A DNA stretch of 64,000 nt from Colias croceus (lineage: Eukaryota > Arthropoda > Insecta > Lepidoptera > Pieridae). The position numbers and the translations under genes were made by a program. A model generated the notes under the pieces. The model was not told the origin of the DNA. It did not search any database and worked only from the letters and a program-made list of their open reading frames with translations. Location of the stretch: contig NC_059562.1 in assembly GCF_905220415.1 (NCBI RefSeq), positions 7,021,501-7,085,500 of the forward strand, given 5' to 3'. Shown piece by piece: positions 34,665 through 47,108 of this stretch; the stretch's first letter is position 1, and every line of letters begins with the position of its first letter.

Positions 34665-36518
34665 TCTTTTATACAAACGAAATATATATTTTTGTAAGGA
34701 ATAAAGATTCTTCAAAATTAGTACTTGCGTAGGAGTTACTTAGGCTACTTTATATGCAGGTACCATCACAATAAATCCTAGGATTCCAGATTGGAACTAA
34801 TAAATTCGTTTTTCCCATACTAATATTTAGTATTCTGGGCATTTCACGGTATCGCGTGACAGCCGTACATATTTCATCCCTTATTTCACTCGAAGTTGTA
34901 TTCTTGACAAAAGTTGTACAAAAATGTATTTTTGGTACTCTATTCCCAATTAATTTAAAAATACCAATAACGGGTTGAGTAGGAAATATTGTATGTAAAT
35001 AATTAAGTAAGTGAGTGGGTGAGGTGTGAAAACAATCAAACAGACAGAGTGAGCTACTTTTTAAATTAAAACTGTTCTTTTTTTAATTGGAGTGCATTGA
35101 CAGATATTCCATATTTCAGTTTTTTTTTTACCTCCAACTAGGTTCAAGGTGCAACACATGTTACCTTTCTATTATTATTCTTCCTAAGTAACAAAAATAG
35201 TAAAGACAAGAAGAAATATTAAAAAAAATATCCTCAATTATCCACCAATCCAAGCACACAAGAATGTCCTAAAAAAATGTAAACTCACACAAATCGTCGA
35301 AACGTAATCTCGATTGCAATGAATCAAAAAAATTGTTCAAACAAAACACATTAACCCATTTAAAGTGGTTTTTTGCCGATAAGATCGTAATAACGCTGTT
35401 AAGGTGGCCAGCGTTCTCTGGACATCGTAAATTCTAAAATTATTTTTGACAATTTACATCGCGTCTGGACTTATAATATTGGTGCTGGGCTGAAGCGCTA
35501 TCAGACGCCAGGGATTATGAATGTGTGGATATGGTATCCTAGTATCCTAGAGATTTATGTTTCATTAGTATGTCTGTATAATTTTTGCTTTTTTTATATT
35601 GCCCTCTTGTAATATTTTAATATGCAACTTACCTGTAAATGTGTTGACCTGTTTCGACTAATATCTTAACAAACATACGAAAAATCATTGCTCTATATAA
35701 TAACGCATAAACCGCGAATTCAGTTAGTTTTATTTTATTTATTGATTCTCTTCTACGACCTACCTATTTTTCTAGATTTATAAAAATGTAGGTTTATTTT
35801 CACGCATTGTTGCTCTTCCATGTAAACTCTTATAGGTAGTTCCGGAAAAAAGTAATTAAGTCAAGTGATCTGTATCTCGCGATAATAGGTATGTATCGTA
35901 ATATGTATTTTTAATAATTATAATGATCGTGAAGAATACTATTTTTTTTACTATTAATAAAAATACCAAATAATATTTTTTTTTAATAATAAAAACATAT
36001 AACAATATCACTATAAATAATTTCTAGTCATATTTATAATCGGGACCAAGATCATGGGAATTCGACTAGAATGCCGCATCAAATCCTTCCCACATCCTCG
36101 AAACCTGGACAGGATCCAACATATAGGCTAGAAGTATCTCTGATAGTAGGGTTCATCCACCCTTGGCTGAAATAAAATGCCCTTTAATATTAGCCTGATG
36201 GAGTTTAAACGAGTCTTCAAGACTTATTATCTATCACTGGCTGTCACGAAAGTCAAAATAACTTATGCCTTTATTTTTAGGGTACTTATTTCGTATTATT
36301 TTTTATGCTATCGCTGATGTTTTTGTTACTAAACTAATTTAAAAGTAAAGAATATGGAGTATTAGTGTTACAATATGGGTTAGTACTTCTATTTTTCTTC
36401 TTTTCTTGCTAGTCATAAATTTTTATAAACGTTTAGTATTAATGGACTCTGACTATTGATAGTTAAAAGTTTTTATTATTATTTTTGTAATATTACCATG
36501 AGCATATAAATGTACCTA
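34665..36518. other. No firm feature
   Basis: AT-rich. A minus-strand donor-like site (TTTACAG|GTAAGTTGC) near 35632 has no credible exon. A GC-richer strip at 36060-36180 (CCGCATCAAATCCTTCCC) is not open in a convincing frame. Confidence 0.3.
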
Positions 36519-36755
36519 CTAGCTTTCCGCCCGCGGCTTCACCCGCGTTTTGAAAGAAAAATCCGCATAGTTCCCGTTCCCGTGGGATTTCCGGGATTGC
36601 GTCATTTTCCCGGGATAAAAAGTAGCCTATGTCCTTTCTCGGGTATCAAAATATCTCCATACCAAATTTCATGAAAATTGGTTAAGTAGTTTAGGCGTGA
36701 TTGAGTAACAGACAGACAGACAGAGTTACTTTCGTATTTATAATATTAGTATTGA
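36519..36755 (-). mobile_element. Non-autonomous Helitron, family B
   Basis: CTAGCTTTCCGCCCGCGG, TTCCCGTTCCCGTGGGATTT, CTCGGGTATCAAAATATCTC and TATAATATTAGTATTGA. Full length, with A and T flanks. Confidence 0.8.
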
Positions 36756-36762
36756 TATAATA

Positions 36763-36949
36763 CTAGCTTACCGCCCGCGGCTTCGCCCGCTTTGTCTAAA
36801 ACCTAATAAATTATATACTAAAACCTTCCTCCTGAATCACTTTATCTATTAAAAAAAAGCATCAAAATCCGTTGCGTAGTTTTAAAGATTTAAGCATACA
36901 AAGGGACCTAAGGACAGCGAAAGCGACTTTGTTTTATACTATGTAGTGA
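36763..36949 (-). mobile_element. Non-autonomous Helitron, family E, uninterrupted
   Basis: CTAGCTTACCGCCCGCGG at the left and TATACTATGTAGTGA at the right, with CCTAATAAATTATATACT inside. It supplies the empty-site sequence for the nested element at 14.2 kb. It starts seven bases after the family B copy and lies in the same direction. Confidence 0.8.
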
Positions 36950-37375
36950 TGTAAATGCATGTAAAAGTACGTAGTAAGTATTACTGGAACTACGTAGAGT
37001 CAGCCGTAGAATACTGTAGAATCGTCGATCCGTTTATGACGTATTTAATTTTCTTAAATAGAGCAAGGTTATTTAAAAGCTCAACCAGGAATACTTGTTG
37101 CAAAAGTGTAAGAGATGTAAGAAAAGCCGCGGGCGATAGTCTGTATAGCTCTATATAATTGTCATAATCAAATAAAAATTATTGATTAAGGTTTCTTTTA
37201 CTTAAAGTAATTATAAATTTATTTTAAATTAATATTTAAAACATCGTTATTCTATAATTTCCGACAAAAACTGATAATTGTGCTAGAATCCTATCAACGG
37301 TTCTTTGGTTTAAATTAATATTTTAGTCCGGTTTCCACTAAAGAGCAAGCGACAAGCAACTTATAAATTATTAAA

Positions 37376-37556
37376 GTGAAACTTCTTTATCGGGATTGGA
37401 AAAAAATTTAGTGTAACATTTTTTCGTTACGCGTGACGTTTTTCCGTTACTTGCCATCTTTTTCTTATCCATAGCACGCGTGATTTTACGTATTTCTGTA
37501 AAGTTGCAATTATAGTAAATTATTTTTTGATAAATAAGGTCATAAAGAAGTTTCAC
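37376..37556 (+). mobile_element. TIR element, copy 1 of the GTGAAACTTCTTTAT family
   Basis: GTGAAACTTCTTTAT at the left and its inverse ATAAAGAAGTTTCAC at the right. Inside are GGAAAAAAATTTAGTGTAAC, GTTACGCGTGACG and CGTATTTCTGTAAAGTTGCA. Similarity to copy 2 continues about 40 bases past the right repeat (GTGTGT...ACACGCACACATTTTT). Confidence 0.65.
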
Positions 37557-38687
37557 TCCTTAAGTGTGTAGGTACTACACCAGTACACGCACACATTTTT
37601 ATTTTCTAAATAAGAAAGTATATCGTTTTGCTATTTTTGTAGATTTATTGATTTATTACAGTCAATATTATTTTACATAGCTTACAATTGAATACAATAT
37701 GGTCTACTGCACCTTCAATAACAGGAAAATACAACATTATATTAAGTTAAATTCAATATGTCAATTTGCTGAAAAAAAATAATTTTAAACTAATTTTTTT
37801 ATATAATAATAATTTTAAATTTTAATATAATAATATTTTGTACGTCAAAGTGTTTAAATATTTTATTCCAATTAAATTCATTATAATTCATACAAACTTT
37901 ATAGATTTATGATAATATGATTTCAAAATTATCATATTATAAAGAGCTTTTTGACGCAATGCTTTGATTGCAAAATTCATAAGTATGCGTTTACAAAGTA
38001 ACGAACCATTTTGCAACTCATTTCAGATTGACCTAAATTTCCATGTTCACAACTTTTGAAAATAGGATAAATTTTACCCGGTAAATGAATGGGTTGTATT
38101 ATTTCTCAATATATTCACCAGGTGGCGTTATTTTCTACTAGTCAACAACTATCGCTAGATGGCAATAATCTTAATTTTTATCTGGCAAGATAAATTCAAT
38201 TATTATTTCCCAAGTATGCGGGTACATGATTCATCTAATTTTAATTTTTAATTAAACATAATGGAATCAGTCATTTTCATGGATGCAATAGTGCTGGCAT
38301 AGTATGCAAAGGGTTTGATACCTACTTCCTTTTACATAATATTATAATATCATGATACTCATTGTTTTCTTCTCATTGAGTGTTATTCTGATGTTTAACA
38401 TAATATATTACTGTAAAGCTAAATCCAAATATTCGTCGAATAGTTATTTCGTGAAAGACTAACAAACATACATGCTTTCTCATAAACTAACACATTTATA
38501 ACAATAGTAGGAAGTAGGATTAGGATAATGATAGGATGACGATGTAGAAACAAATATGACTTTTTGTGTAAACTAAGTAAAAAGGTTTTTTATTGAATTT
38601 GATATTTTTGGTTTTATGGCATTGAAATGTAATTTATAAAGAATAAAAAAACACGATCACGAGGCGGGACTCGGGAAGGTTTTTGAA

Positions 38688-38857
38688 GTGAAACTTCTTT
38701 ATCGGGGTTGGAAAAAAATTTAGTGTAACATTTTATTGTTACGCGTGACATATTTCCATTACGCGTCATCTTTTTCTTAACGCGTGATACGACGTATTTC
38801 TGTAAAGTTGCATATATATAGTATTTTTTTTTAAATAAGGTCATAAAGAAGTTTCAC
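38688..38857 (+). mobile_element. TIR element, copy 2 of the GTGAAACTTCTTTAT family
   Basis: Same orientation as copy 1 and 1.3 kb to its right, with the same terminal repeats and internal blocks but several indels. A third, partial relative (AAAGAAGTTTCACTTCTG, then ACACGTGTG) lies at 47309-47335. Confidence 0.65.
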
Positions 38858-39002
38858 TTCTTACGTGTGTACACTAGTACACGCACACATTTTTTTTATT
38901 GTGTGACGGTTCGTAGGAGTAAGAACAAAACAATATGTGCTCCTTGCTCGTTTATCATTTAGAGGAAACTTTTTAAAAATCATTTTCAAATCATCATCAT
39001 AC

Positions 39003-39090
39003 TGTATAGAAAGAAAGAAAGAAATGTTTATTTGACACCACACACATAATATAATAACATAATTTTACATAGTATAATAGAGATTTGAAA
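39003..39090 (-). repeat. Retrotransposon tail with (GAAA)n
   Basis: GAAAGAAAGAAAGAAATGTT, then TATTTGACACC. On the minus strand this is GGTGTCAAATAAACATTTC plus a (TTTC)n tail, a familiar short retroelement end in Lepidoptera. Confidence 0.4.
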
Positions 39091-39105
39091 TACAATATAG
39101 CACAA

Positions 39106-39301
39106 TCACTACATAGTATAAAACAAAGTGGCTTTCTCTGTCCCTATGTCCCTTTGTATGCTTAAATCTTTAAAACTACGCAACGGATTTTGTTTGATGC
39201 GTTTTTTTTAATAGATAGAGTGATTCAAGAGGAAGGTTTTAGTATATAATTTATTATACAGGTTTTAGAAAAAGCGGGCGAAGCCGCGGTCGGTAAGCTA
39301 G
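39106..39301 (+). mobile_element. Non-autonomous Helitron, family E
   Basis: TCACTACATAGTATAAAACA, CTTAAATCTTTAAAACTACG, AGTATATAATTTATTATA and CGGTCGGTAAGCTAG, then T. Full length. Confidence 0.85.
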
Positions 39302-42300
39302 TAAACAATAAACACAATCGTACCCTGTAATATCCTATATGCGACTAAGGCTGGTTACGTATGTATGGGATACTGTTCAGGGATTTCGTGCGGTATGAAG
39401 AGTGATAAATAAAAAGCCATTTATATTATAATTATTTTATTATACGTGACTTACATAATACATTATTCGTTATTGCTTCATTTATTGTACTTATATATAT
39501 TTAGTATCGATGTCGCGACTTTGATATGAACTCTGTTTATATTGCTTTGATAGGAAGTTGATTGCGAAATTTTGAAGTTATGTTTACCGATACATTGATA
39601 CTTATAACTAACTTAAAAACATAGTGTACTTAAAAATATCTTATAATTAAATTATTTTAATTAATAACTATAATAGATATAAATCATGACTTTATATGAT
39701 TAATTTTGCGTTCGAGTTGTTTTCATAAACACAAAATAAAATAGGGGTATTACAAAATTATAAATCTAAGGGTATGTTGGGTAATAAAATATAGGTAAGT
39801 TATTTTGTAAAATTATCGTAAATTCTTGCAATCTTCATAGAAATATTTAAAATATATTTTTTGCAGGTATTTTTATCAAATAAACTGTACTCAATGATCG
39901 TAATAATTTATAAACTTAATAACTAATATAATATAAAATAGATTAATTATCAATGTATCGATAAATAAATAACAGTGAAAGACCAGATACAAAATAAACG
40001 TTGAGCAAATCGAAATTTTATCTATACTACAAACGTCTTTGTTATGCTTTTACCACTTTCCATTCTGATTCATTCGTTCCCTTACATATTTTAATTTAAA
40101 CTTATACAATAAAATACAAAAATCAAAGAAAATTGTTGGTATTTATTGAAATGGTTTACATTTTTAAACTACAGAGGGCGCTTCACAATTTGTTCCAATA
40201 AGTATTCAAGTTTATAAATTATTATTAATATACATTATACAGTTTAAAATGGATGCTTCGTCAGTTGAACATAATAAATAATATACTAAGGCCTGAATAA
40301 TATGAACTAAAAAGATCCTTTCCGTGTTAAGAAAGTTTAATATAACGCCATCTAGTATCAGAGTTGTATTACGCACATATTTCCTTCTACCCTCCAAGAA
40401 TAAAACAATTTATTATACACTTTATACTGTGAGATCAACATTTTCCAAATCAGATGATGCACGTAAACATTGCATATAGTCAGCTTTATTATTTGTTAAA
40501 AAAAACAACTTTATGAAACATATAGACTATTCTGTTCATCTCTGTTCATTTGTACTGATATTTAAAAAAAAACAATAATTCTAAAAAATATAATTTTGTA
40601 GACTATTCTGTGGGTCTCTGCTAATTTGTACTGAAAATTAGGAAATAATTAAATGTAAGAGAACGAACGAATACTTCACTTCACACCAAAACACACCAAA
40701 CCCAACCATTCTGTATTCTTACAGTATGTCTTAAAACGCTTTTATTCTATTACACAAAAGTCAACAAGGAGAATATAGAATTAATTATCATATTAGCCTT
40801 TAAAATATCTATTATTCCAATAACAATATCACATATAATAGCTAGACGATAATTATAAATATCTATCAACAATCACCTACATTCGATGATACGATGCTTT
40901 ATATTCGACAGTATATTCCACTTACAATAATTCGTATAATAATATAACATTATGTGCGCAATGATAGATTATGATCACGGAGCGTTACTATTCCAGTATC
41001 CCTAGTCGTTAGTAGCGTTTACTTCTAATATAATATCTATAATAATATCTTATTTAGTTATCTGTGGAATATTTTTAGCAATATCTAAACACATAGACTT
41101 TTATGAATATTCATTACGTATATCGATCTACAAATACACATAAATAGATTCACACTTAGATTTTTTTAGTATTTTCTTTTATTTATTTATTTTGTATTAT
41201 TATCGTTTTCAATACATCAGCCTAAATGGTCGTATAACAGTTTTCGACGCGTAGCATTTTAAAATAGACTTCTTAAAAGTAGTCAACAGTTAAAATACAG
41301 CTATGAAATGTTTTTACGAAGAAAATAATCTGCGATACATCTTTAGCATCTAAAAGGGTAGAACGATCATAACCAAAACGTCGGACTACAAATTTGTAAA
41401 GGTTTATAAAAATTCTTACTGATGTAGGGGACAAATATTTAACAAATATATAGCTTTCTAAACATTATAATGACTGGACAACGTTTTGTTGTTGGCGTAC
41501 TTACGTACTTTATAAACAACTGCACATTTTGACGAACATTAGTATGCCTTTTCGTTATTACTCTAAAAATTTAATAGAGAAATTTCACTCTAAAACACAT
41601 TGTTATAATTTATGTAAAATTTGTGGTTATGAAGGTAATAAATCTGATACTATTGTTAAACATAACGTCAACGATCGATTGCAAAATGTAACAGCCAAAA
41701 AGCATAGATACGAGTACATGTAACGAACATTACAGTCGCCTTTCCTTATTCCCTTACGCCATTCCAACCACATGTATTGTCTTTGTCCCTGTATAACCTA
41801 TGCTTCAATCAGACGGATAATATTTACCACGGAATCAATATAAAAGTACATCAGGGCCTTAGACCAAACAAATGTTCGTCACAGGACGGCTACTTTGAGA
41901 CCAATACTGACATCTACTCTTCATTCAACAACATAGAATCGCAACAGTTCTGATGATAACAACAGCAAAAACGAAACGAAGCTACTACACGATCAATACA
42001 CTGGTAAGATTAAAAGTTCTGATACGAGGAAATTTAGAATATTTATAAATTCTGTAATTTTAAGAGGTACGACATCAAGCAACACTGTAATAGACATTTA
42101 CGAAATAGATTATTAAAATTCACATCGACAACAGGCTCATGCTATTTGTAGAAATATTTAAAAAGTTTAAACTTGACTACCACAATAGACATCACATTAA
42201 TACTAAGCGCTTAACAATATCGATGAAGTGATCGCTTATATAGAAGATAATAATTAAGACATCTAGGTTCGGTTACATTAATATTGTCTAATTTACATCA

Positions 42301-44804
42301 GTTAAAATTCAAATACGTCTAGCGAAAGTTTATATACAGATACACGTAAAATAAAAACTATAGCGTAGTGATTTCTAATATATCCGATATGTCAGGCAGT
42401 AAGTGTCTAGGCCACATAGTTAGATAGACTAATTGCCACAAATATATGCCGGTTAATGAGAACGAAATGAAATCGTTAATGTTTTATCGTCGTGATAAGA
42501 ACACATTTATATTGGGGCATATATTTATAGCAAAAACCAAGCTGATAGATAAGTGATATTTTACTTAAAATAGGTCTAAAATTAGCTGCATTTGAGTGAT
42601 CACAATATACCTTTAAACAAATCACAACACGTTCAATTTCCAAAATAGATTACAAATTAAACGATCAGAATATAATCATTGAGAATAGACAAAATAAAGA
42701 AGCAGGCAATAATAAATAGATTAGAGTAAAGGATAAAGTAATAATAATTATAGCTACACTTAAATGCTATAATATAGTAGTACAAGTCCAAGATAGTAAA
42801 TTGACAGCGTTTTCAGTTAGACTATAATTAGTTAATATTTGAAGCCTAGGATCTACAGATGTTGATAATGATATTAGATAAGATACATTTAAGAGTATTA
42901 GAAAAATACTTTTAGATATTTGAGAGCCTAAAACTTTGAGGGTCTGTTTCACAATGTTCTGATTTTCCTAGCTACAAATGAAAGTAGAATGTTGCAAAAA
43001 AAAATATTATTTAAAAAAATATTTAACTTCATAATCTTTATCTTTCTTTTCAATCCCTCCTAATCTTGTTCTGAAACGAATTTAGTATTACACATCATCG
43101 TATAACTTTCTCTCAATTGTGTAGGTAATACAATCATGTTCATCTTCAATAGTCTGACAAATAACCCAGACAGAATTAATAGCTTTGAAAACATCAAAGC
43201 TAGATATTTTTGTTGAAACAGACTCCAAAATTGTTATTAGGCTCGTTATATACTAATTTGATAATAAGCTGGAACGTGGTCTAGGAAAGTATGAAGCGCA
43301 ATTTGTAGTCAATGTTACTTATGAAATCGAGTAAACGAAGATATATTTAATTAAAATATTTATATTGTAACATAAACAATAAACATATACTGTAAACTTA
43401 ACGATTATAAATTTAATGAAATATTATACATATTTATATATGATATTATGTAGATGAAGCGAATAGAATAATCCTTTCTGAAAATATTGTACATAAATGC
43501 GCCCCTGCTTATAAAACAAGGCATTATAAAACATGAAAATATAATTATATATTGAAATCGTTAAATTCATCAAAATATTGCCGTCTACCGGGTGTGCAAT
43601 TGAATTTTACAGTGATAATTCAAAAATCTACCAAAGTAATTGGTCCTGGAGTGTCAACAACGGGGTTTCGAATCATTTTGAAACAATATAAAAACCAACA
43701 CAATGATATAACAGCAGTGGAAATGTGAATAGTGAAATATCCTTGATGCTTCGCTTTTTCGAGCCGAATTCAGCAGAATTTCAAGATTCACATTATCTAT
43801 CACACTTTGGACCCCAGATATAATTCATTGTCAATATCATCTAAAACTAAACTACTAAAAATAGGTTCTCTGTTCTATATTAGGGCAACAAATTAATTAT
43901 TTTATATTTTATTGCTATTGTTAAACGTAACTCCTTTAAAAGGATAACAAGCGATCTCAACAACGTATGAAAACTTTATGGCTAGCGATAACTTTGTCCT
44001 CTTTACTTTGTGCGGTTATTTTTAACAAGATACCAAATATAACAGAATCTATATGTTACTATTATTTACCTATTATAACAACAATCGACTCGGCTACATG
44101 TATAACACAATCCCGTGTCACCGTATCGAAGTTTCGCTGAGACACGTGCTCACGAGTTAATATTTAGCTACGGTTTAGAATACAGCGTCCATCACGCGCC
44201 CTCCTTCGCGAGGACCCGTGACGACAATATTCGTACAAGCCTTAACATACGTCACATCGAGAGACAATATATATCTAAGTTAAGTACATCGATACATTTA
44301 TTTTGAATCGTTAGGTTTTCATCGAGTGTAAATTCAAAAATCACGCTGCTAATCCTAATATAACGAGCGACGGTGGCTTCAACGAAAAATTCAAAAGCGA
44401 TACAGTACCACTAATTAACGAAACTAACAACGACACGTCTGATAAATTCTCGAAAACTAACTCGATAGACAATTATTTTCTAAACCTTGAACACTTCTTG
44501 CATCACTTCAGAACCTATTTCTGATATTTCTCGTTCAACTGTTAACGATAAGCGAACCCAATTTGAGCATGATATTTGGAAGACTCGAGCGAAAGGAATG
44601 ACTGGAGACTGGAATCTACACACAACTATTATATTACGCATGTAGATAACAACTGTTTGTACGAAGCGCATAGAGTACCAAAACTTAAACTAAAGATATC
44701 CGACTTCGACACATAATCTGTCACGTAAGCTAAGCTTCTTACAATCCATTATAATTCCGTAGTTACAAAAGATACAGACTTAAATTAAAATGAGCGCTGA
44801 ATAA
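39302..44804. other. 5.5-kb repeat-poor tract downstream of the minus-strand gene at 45-47 kb
   Basis: No Helitron, TIR element or splice-bounded coding exon was found. Sequence complexity is high for its AT content. Being 3' of the stop at 45140, it may include the gene's 3' untranslated region; a minus-strand AATAAA lies at 44297-44302 and others are scattered. Short open frames inside (for example 41529-41723) have no coding signature. Confidence 0.35.
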
Positions 44805-45128
44805 GGGCGCGTTCCCACTTTGTCCTGACGACCGCTAATCGTGTATTTTAAAGTGTCGTGTCTTTTATGTTTTAATGGAGGTGTTCACATATAGATGGAA
44901 CGATTTAGTGTCGTCTGCGACATTTTTTGCAGACTGATGCACGATAGTCGTAAAATCGTTACAACTAAAACTTGATGGCTCTATCGTAGCCACGTCAAAA
45001 ATATTATCGTCTCGTTTACTCGTGTGTTCCCAAACAATTGCAGACATATTATAAACAATCGTTTAGGGAACAGCTAGAGACGACAGTCGTCGACAAATGA
45101 ATCACTACGACATAGTGGAAATGCGCCC
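44805..45128. mobile_element. PIF/Harbinger-type MITE beside a stop codon
   Basis: Terminal inverted repeats GGGCGCGTTCCCACTTTGTC (left) and, inverted at the right, GGGCGCATTTCCACTATGTC. TAA lies directly outside both ends (44802-44804 and 45129-45131), the 3-base TTA/TAA duplication typical of PIF/Harbinger. No coding capacity. It ends 11 bases, including its target duplication, from the stop codon at 45140-45142. Confidence 0.75.
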
Positions 45129-45139
45129 TAAGAAGTAAG

Positions 45140-45285
45140 TTAGTAGATGAAAGCTGGGTGCAGTGGGGGCGGTGGGATGCGGGGCTGCTTGTCGAGCGGT
45201 GCGCAGCATGCTGGCTCGCAACACGCGGTGCTGTATGGAGCGGGCACCAGCGTGAACTGCGCGGGCGGCCCGTACAGTGGGCCCG
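45140..45285 (-). CDS. Unrecognised gene, last coding exon
   Basis: The exon opens after CTGTTTCAG at 45286 and ends with TAA at 45142-45140. It completes a codon started in the preceding exon (A|CG, Thr) and then encodes 47 residues: G-P-L-Y-G-P-P-A-Q-F-T-L-V-P..., a cysteine cluster (ACCEPACCAP) and the C-terminus IPPPPLHPAFIY. It is far more GC-rich than its flanks, and the phases agree. The tail has Pro, Cys, Tyr and Ala in excess and no recognisable domain. Such tails occur in adaptor, transcriptional or RNA-binding proteins, but nothing here decides between them. A MITE begins 8 bp after the stop. Confidence 0.75.
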
Positions 45286-45684
45286 CTGAAACAGGCATAT
45301 CTATTGTCTATTAAATAAGTCTATTGCTTCGTTTTAGTTGTCTTTAGAAATTAAAAATTGACTATTCGGTGAGTTGTAATTTTACAGATGAATTAAGTTA
45401 TAGGTACATTATAATTTATAAGGATAAATTGGAAAGAATTCAATATGAAATTTAAATTAGAATTTATAAACGTACGTATTTCTTTGTAAATAAGCGTTTA
45501 TAAAATAGTCTTATGTTTTATAAACAATAATTAGCTGAACATAACATTGAAATACTTTTGTAAACAACATAAAAAATACTATAGCTACATTGTATATTAG
45601 CACATAAAAGTCTATCTACCCATATAAATCAAAATATGGCATATTTTGGGCATTTTAATGTCACAATATTAAAAAAGGTCTTAC

Positions 45685-45835
45685 TTTCATAAGGCATAGG
45701 ATACATAGCGTACGGCGGCGGCAGCTCGCAGGGTGCGCAGGCGGGGAGCGGCGCGAGCGGCGGGCAGATCAGTTGATAGCACAGCGGCGCCTGCAGCGGG
45801 GTCGCTTCTGAGCTGATCACGGGAAGCTGGCTTAT
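45685..45835 (-). CDS. Unrecognised gene, penultimate exon with PPPY motif
   Basis: Bounded by ACATTCACAG|ATAAGC and GAAA|GTAAGA. It enters in phase 0 and leaves in phase 1, fitting both neighbours. Fifty codons read ISQLPVISSEATPLQAPLC..., then a Pro/Cys-rich stretch, ending CELPPPYAMYPMPYE. PPPY is a classical WW-domain ligand, so binding to a WW protein such as a Nedd4-type ligase or Yorkie is possible, though not shown. GC content is high and no internal stop occurs. There is no signal peptide or membrane segment in the visible part. Confidence 0.75.
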
Positions 45836-46888
45836 CTGTGAATGTTGTAAATTGGTATTTGAAACTTAGTTAATAGTACCTACAAAAAAATGTTTAAGTA
45901 TGATGGTAGTTAGGTACTTAATATAAAATTTTTCGTTATTAAAATTTAAAACTAGCTTGGGAAAATGATATACCTACTTATATTATGTCAGTCAATAGGT
46001 AAAAATAAAATTAATAAAACAGACAATAATTTTCTTAGTTTGATATCTAAATATATGTATAAAGCAGTTGCTATTTTGAGGAAGCTACTTTAAATGAGTT
46101 GTCATAGACGTATTTTTTAAAAACGTGTTTTAATTTTTGGAATATTTTATAATTTAAATTTAGTTTATTCTGAAAATGTCTCGGTCTGGCAGGACACAGA
46201 AGGCTGATCAGCTACTTGTCGCTAAAGAAAATCGATCAGTGAAACAGATGTATGCATAATGCATCTGCCCCTTACCCCACTAGGGGACACGGGACTTCAC
46301 TTTTATTCCGGATTTGTTTAGTCTGTCATTATTAGAAATTGAATATTTTAAGACCAAGTGGAAAATTTTCAACTAAGTATGACAGAGCTTTAGAAAGCTC
46401 CAATAAAATAAAATATTTAACATATTTTAAGGGGAACTATAAACAAGTATTATTTACATATAGATGATATAGACTATAACAGTAGTCCATTTAATGAACA
46501 TGACATTTGATTTCTCCTCAACGATTTAATAAGACACAAAAAACAGGAATTTTCACAGCTGACCTACGAGAGGCAGGTAGGTAATAATTGACCAAAAAAT
46601 TATAAACATTCAAGATTCCCATATCTCCCTACCATTCCATATAACTGTGACTTCCTAAAACCGCAATACATTACTCCGATAGCATTTCGCCAAAATAAAA
46701 ATAGCGCATCAAATATGTAAATAAGTTTGTCTCCTTGGCCTGTATCCAAAACGATGAGATTGAAGACGTATTGAAACAAGTTCGATTAAGTACAATGGCC
46801 GAGTTATTTTTGTTGGTTTATTTAATGGTCCAATTTTATTAGTATCGTATTGGTCGTTATTGATTGGAAGGATAAATTATATTATTAT

Positions 46889-47030
46889 TAGCGTGATGAT
46901 ATATAGCCTAGCCTTCCTCGATAAATGAGCTATCTAACACTGAAATAATTTTTCAAATCGGACCAGTAGTTCCCGAGATTAGCGCGTTCAAACAAACAAA
47001 CAAACTTCAGCTTTATAATATTAGAATAGA
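46889..47030 (-). mobile_element. Truncated Helitron family A in an intron
   Basis: GCGTGATGATATATAGCC to ATATTAGAATAGA. The CTAG end is missing. It lies 15 bases from the donor of the exon at 47046, inside the intron. Confidence 0.7.
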
Positions 47031-47045
47031 TAATATTGTTATTAC

Positions 47046-47108
47046 CTGTTTCCTCACAGCCTGTGCAACTCTCAAGCGTCCCAAAGGTGAAAACATCACA
47101 CCACCACT
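47046..47108 (-). CDS. Unrecognised gene, third-last exon
   Basis: A 63-base exon between TTAATTTTCAG|AGTGG and AAACAG|GTAATA, phase 0 at both ends. It encodes S-G-G-V-M-F-S-P-L-G-R-L-R-V-A-Q-A-V-R-K-Q. With the next two exons it gives a continuous 119-residue C-terminal part. The intron to the next exon is 1.2 kb and contains a truncated Helitron. Exons further upstream (higher coordinates) were not found between here and 64 kb, so the gene either has very long introns or extends off the right edge. Confidence 0.65.

Noticed and set aside
41529..41723. 64-codon frame with C-x2-C-like spacing (LCKICGYEG)
   Set aside because: The zinc-finger-like spacing is incomplete, AT-rich codon use matches the background, and it sits in a probable 3' UTR tract.
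44115..44671. Pair of frames of about 63 codons on opposite strands near 44.1-44.7 kb
   Set aside because: No domain, splice sites or coding composition; consistent with chance.
44865..45047. 60-codon minus-strand frame
   Set aside because: Entirely inside the non-coding MITE at 44805-45128.
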